This document shows positions 61,441 through 64,000 of a stretch of 64,000 bases of DNA, one piece after another. Numbering within the stretch: the stretch's first letter is position 1; each line of letters opens with the position of its first letter. Both the position numbers and the translations under genes were made by a program. The DNA lies in NCBI GenBank assembly GCA_013286325.1, contig JABDFZ010000004.1, forward strand, positions 1 through 64,000, given 5' to 3'. The notes beneath the pieces were generated by a model. The model was not told where the DNA came from and did not search any database. It was given only the letters and a program-made list of their open reading frames with translations. The DNA is from Bacteroidota bacterium (lineage in GTDB: Bacteria; Bacteroidota; Bacteroidia; Sphingobacteriales; Sphingobacteriaceae).

Positions 61441-64000
61441 TTCATTGCAAATTCTTTATTATCGGCATCTACCATTTTTTTGAAGAAGGTATTGAATTCA
61501 GCAGCCCTGCTTGCAGGGACAACCTCTTTTTTTAATTTAAAAGTCCGCGTTACCGATAACTTATTACCTATTTGTTTTGGAATAATACTGTATTCAATTA
61601 TATCGTTCTTAAGTATTACAGGAACAACTGCTTCAACCATTTTTTTGCCAGGTCCCAGATTTATATTAATAGTCTCTGTTTCATTATCAAGATAAAACAT
61701 CTGGCTTAAATCAATATTTGAGTACCTGGGAAGCGTGATCTGCAGATCTCCTGCTGATATTTTGCTCGACCATGGAAGCGTAAAAATGGATATACCCCCA
61801 ATGGTTTTTAAATAGTTCTTTAATTCATAACCCAGATCCATGTAAACGGTGTCGGTTGAATTTTTAGGTTCAATGTTCCTGTATTTTAATTTTGAGATCT
61901 CATTATCAGCATCAATGCTTGATATGGCTTCCTTCATACCCTTCAGTTGATCTTTAGTTGAAAGGCTACCTAACGATTCGCGCATTGACCCTGCAAGGGC
62001 TGCAGTTTTATAGCTTTTTTCGTCGATAACCATATCCTTTTCCTTAAAGCCTACGGTTGTGTTTCTTTTAATGTTATTTGCTTTGCGGGTAGCTGGATCG
62101 AGGTATTTAATACCGCTTATGTTTTCATCGCCGATGTCGAGCAGTGTTGAATTTAACGCGCTGTTATACAAGCTGCCAAAAGGCAGATATTGAGAGGTAA
62201 GCTCAATATAATAGTCGCGGTTATTTAATGAAACTTTTGCCATGCAGTGGTTAAAATCGATGCTTGGCAGCGGCATAGTGAGCACACCATTATCATGCGT
62301 TTTTACCAATACCAGCTGAGCCGGGATACCTGCCTCTTTACACATGGTAACAAACAAGGTAGAAACATCCTTACAATCGCCAATACGGGTATTAATAACA
62401 TCGGCAGGGTTTTGCGGTATTAACCCGCTCTGCCTGAATGAAACTTCGCTGTATGATATGTTTTTGGTAATGTAATTATAGATCTTTTCAACCTTTTGGA
62501 TAGGTGTAAGTGTAGGCTGCCCGTTAAACAGATCGTGCACAACCTCTTTAACCTCGTAATTGGTTCTTGCCTTTGCCGATGCAAGGTCATTATACCAATC
62601 GGAAATAAATTTCCAGTCCGGTATAGATGTCAGGTACAATATATTGGCAATATCGTCGAGCGGCGGCATTTTATCTTCATATTGCAGGCTCTCTTGTTTA
62701 TCTTTCTCCCATACATACAGGTCAAATTCGTCAGCTGTGGTTTTTACCGGTTGGATGGGGGTTTGAGAAAATTTATAATTGAATTTTTGATTTTTGCTGA
62801 TAAGCAGCGAATACTTAGTCTTTACAAAAGGCCGTCCGCTTGAAAAATAGTAAGAATCCCAGAAATACCCGGACAGCTTACCCTGCGAATAACTTTTTGT
62901 TTTATACTTTATGTTTATTACATCCCCAACCTCAAGATTGGTGAACACCAAATTATTGTCGTTGGTTTCGGCAGGGACTTTACTGCCATTCGCTTTAATA
63001 ACCTCGGCTGTTTCAATTAACAGGTCTTCCCATTTATCATAATCAATAGCATACTCTTTCCAGCCCTCAATCCCTTTTTGATTAAGAATTTTTACGGTTA
63101 TGAATGTTTTCTGTTCCGATCCTCCCTGGGCATAAACAACTTTTTGCACCTCCTCATTTAGTGTTACTGCATTATCATCCGGATAGTCAGCAGCCTTTGG
63201 CGCATTTTTAATTATAGCATCAACATCAGGGTCTTTAAAGTATGAAAAAACATCTTTTTTATCCTGCAGTTTGCGTAACGCTTTTATCGATTCATAATCA
63301 TTTTGGTATAGGTTGAGGCTTTGCTGGTAATATTGAATGGCTTTGTCCTTATGGTTGCTCATCTCATTTATTTTCCCGAGCGAAGCAAAATAAGTGCTTA
63401 TGGTGGGAGCAATTTTTATACAATTTAAATAGCATTCAGCGCTTTTATCATATTGCTGCAAATTATAATATTGCAAACCCAAATTTGAATAAATACCTGA
63501 TGCATAAGGTTTATTCTTAATCTCGTCCTTTAAAATATTTATGCCCGACTCTGCATCCCCGGCAGCCAGGTAAGCATCAGAAAGTTCTTTTGATACACTG
63601 TAATTATCATTACTGTCTACATACTTTTTCAGTACATCAAGCGCCTTTGGATTTTTTCTTATTTGTTTTTCAATGGCGTATTTCAACCCACAGAAATCCT
63701 TGTTGTCAGGATATTTCAGATAGGCTTCTTCGCCCAGCTTTATAACCTCATCCTGGTTTTTATTTTTTCCGGCTATATTTATTTTACTTGCGTAAATAAA
63801 TTCACCAAGCCCAGCAGGCATTTGTTTCTCTATCTGTTTTATTACATCTGCTGCTTTATCATATTCTTTTTGCGAGTCATATTCCTGATATTTCCATATC
63901 AGTGCATCTGTAAGTGTAGGGTCGATATTTTTAATGGTTTCCTTTATGGTTTCAGAGCCTGTACGGTTATTCTCACTGTTAAATACATTGTATAACAATA
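61437..64000 (-). CDS. TPR-DUF3857-transglutaminase-like protein, 5' partial
   Basis: At least 853 residues; the frame runs off the window edge (the ORF-track first codon is TTG inside the frame, not a proven start). TPR-like repeats fill about residues 1-245 (GIYSNLGLQYYNLQQYDKSAECYLNCIKI). DUF3857 follows (KVVYAQGGSEQKTFITVKILNQKGIEGW). The transglutaminase core has TRIGDCKDVSTLFVTMCKEAGIPAQLVLV (Cys), HCMAKVSL (His). The C-terminal part is a beta-rich DUF2569-like tail. Role unknown; such genes often neighbour exported protease or cell-wall enzymes. Confidence 0.85.
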   Translation of the reverse strand, partial: LLYNVFNSENNRTGSETIKETIKNIDPTLTDALIWKYQEYDSQKEYDKAADVIKQIEKQMPAGLGEFIYASKINIAGKNKNQDEVIKLGEEAYLKYPDNKDFCGLKYAIEKQIRKNPKALDVLKKYVDSNDNYSVSKELSDAYLAAGDAESGINILKDEIKNKPYASGIYSNLGLQYYNLQQYDKSAECYLNCIKIAPTISTYFASLGKINEMSNHKDKAIQYYQQSLNLYQNDYESIKALRKLQDKKDVFSYFKDPDVDAIIKNAPKAADYPDDNAVTLNEEVQKVVYAQGGSEQKTFITVKILNQKGIEGWKEYAIDYDKWEDLLIETAEVIKANGSKVPAETNDNNLVFTNLEVGDVINIKYKTKSYSQGKLSGYFWDSYYFSSGRPFVKTKYSLLISKNQKFNYKFSQTPIQPVKTTADEFDLYVWEKDKQESLQYEDKMPPLDDIANILYLTSIPDWKFISDWYNDLASAKARTNYEVKEVVHDLFNGQPTLTPIQKVEKIYNYITKNISYSEVSFRQSGLIPQNPADVINTRIGDCKDVSTLFVTMCKEAGIPAQLVLVKTHDNGVLTMPLPSIDFNHCMAKVSLNNRDYYIELTSQYLPFGSLYNSALNSTLLDIGDENISGIKYLDPATRKANNIKRNTTVGFKEKDMVIDEKSYKTAALAGSMRESLGSLSTKDQLKGMKEAISSIDADNEISKLKYRNIEPKNSTDTVYMDLGYELKNYLKTIGGISIFTLPWSSKISAGDLQITLPRYSNIDLSQMFYLDNETETININLGPGKKMVEAVVPVILKNDIIEYSIIPKQIGNKLSVTRTFKLKKEVVPASRAAEFNTFFKKMVDADNKEFAMK

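Noticed and set aside
1-64000. tRNA, rRNA, insertion sequences and prophage genes
   Set aside because: No cloverleaf with GTTCRA arm, rRNA block, transposase or phage module was seen by eye. A tRNAscan run would be needed to exclude weak cases.

Overview
The window comes from a Bacteroidota chromosome, most probably the Sphingobacteriaceae (Mucilaginibacter/Pedobacter group). The pointers are Bacteroidota promoter boxes (TAnnTTTG, sometimes with TTTG about 20 bases upstream), few Shine-Dalgarno sequences, DUF4142, DUF4197 and DUF5117-type proteins, OMP_b-brl TonB-type receptors, an ECF sigma/anti-sigma-TonB pair, orphan CheY-like regulators and a GG-leader peptide. No rRNA, tRNA, CRISPR array, insertion sequence or prophage was seen. 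The 5' end of mutY and the 5' end of a DUF3857/transglutaminase gene run off the two edges.

Layout. 1-6.8 kb is housekeeping: mutY (partial), ssb, a truncated DUF4440 gene, HU, a TPR protein, a 29-residue COX24/AURKAIP1-type basic protein missing from the ORF track, RNase G/E and radA. 6.9-11.9 kb holds a DCC-family membrane protein with a TIGR01777-type epimerase, a PAS protein, and an ArsR regulator with its MFS exporter. 12.1-16.8 kb is a tight ileS-dksA-like-lspA operon; IleS carries an AT-rich insertion. 16.9-21.05 kb is one very large Cache/P-loop membrane protein of unknown role, separated from lepB by a gap with three long inverted repeats. 22.5-26.6 kb has DUF4142, then gcvH-vanZ-like-small lipoprotein and feoAB.

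26.6-29.9 kb is an accessory patch: a 75-aa double-glycine leader peptide, a perfect 12-bp hairpin, and an MG2/TonB-plug protein. 30-38.8 kb contains a SprT-like protease, an HD hydrolase, a Fur-family regulator, a porin behind tandem metalloregulator-like palindromes, YceI, a divergent MFS/HxlR pair, and a PhoR-like kinase followed by PhoU-like and Pit genes behind a Pho-box-like repeat. 38.9-49.2 kb has DUF4197, the ECF sigma and a fused anti-sigma/TonB protein, LpxH, ComM, an S10 peptidase, NUDIX, an Hc1-like protein, a chagasin-like inhibitor and three single-domain response regulators. 49.3-64 kb is mainly cell envelope: a Gly-rich outer-membrane barrel, a collagen-like lipoprotein, a DUF5117-type metalloprotease, an aspartyl protease with PDZ, PBP4, a BrkB-family protein, a VanX-like dipeptidase and a DUF3857/transglutaminase protein.

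The best candidates for something undescribed are the Cache/P-loop receptor with its hairpin-rich promoter region, the GG-leader peptide with the MG2/plug protein, and the IleS insertion. Dispersed short repeats and REP-like palindromes lie in several gaps, and one repeat lies inside radA in frame.
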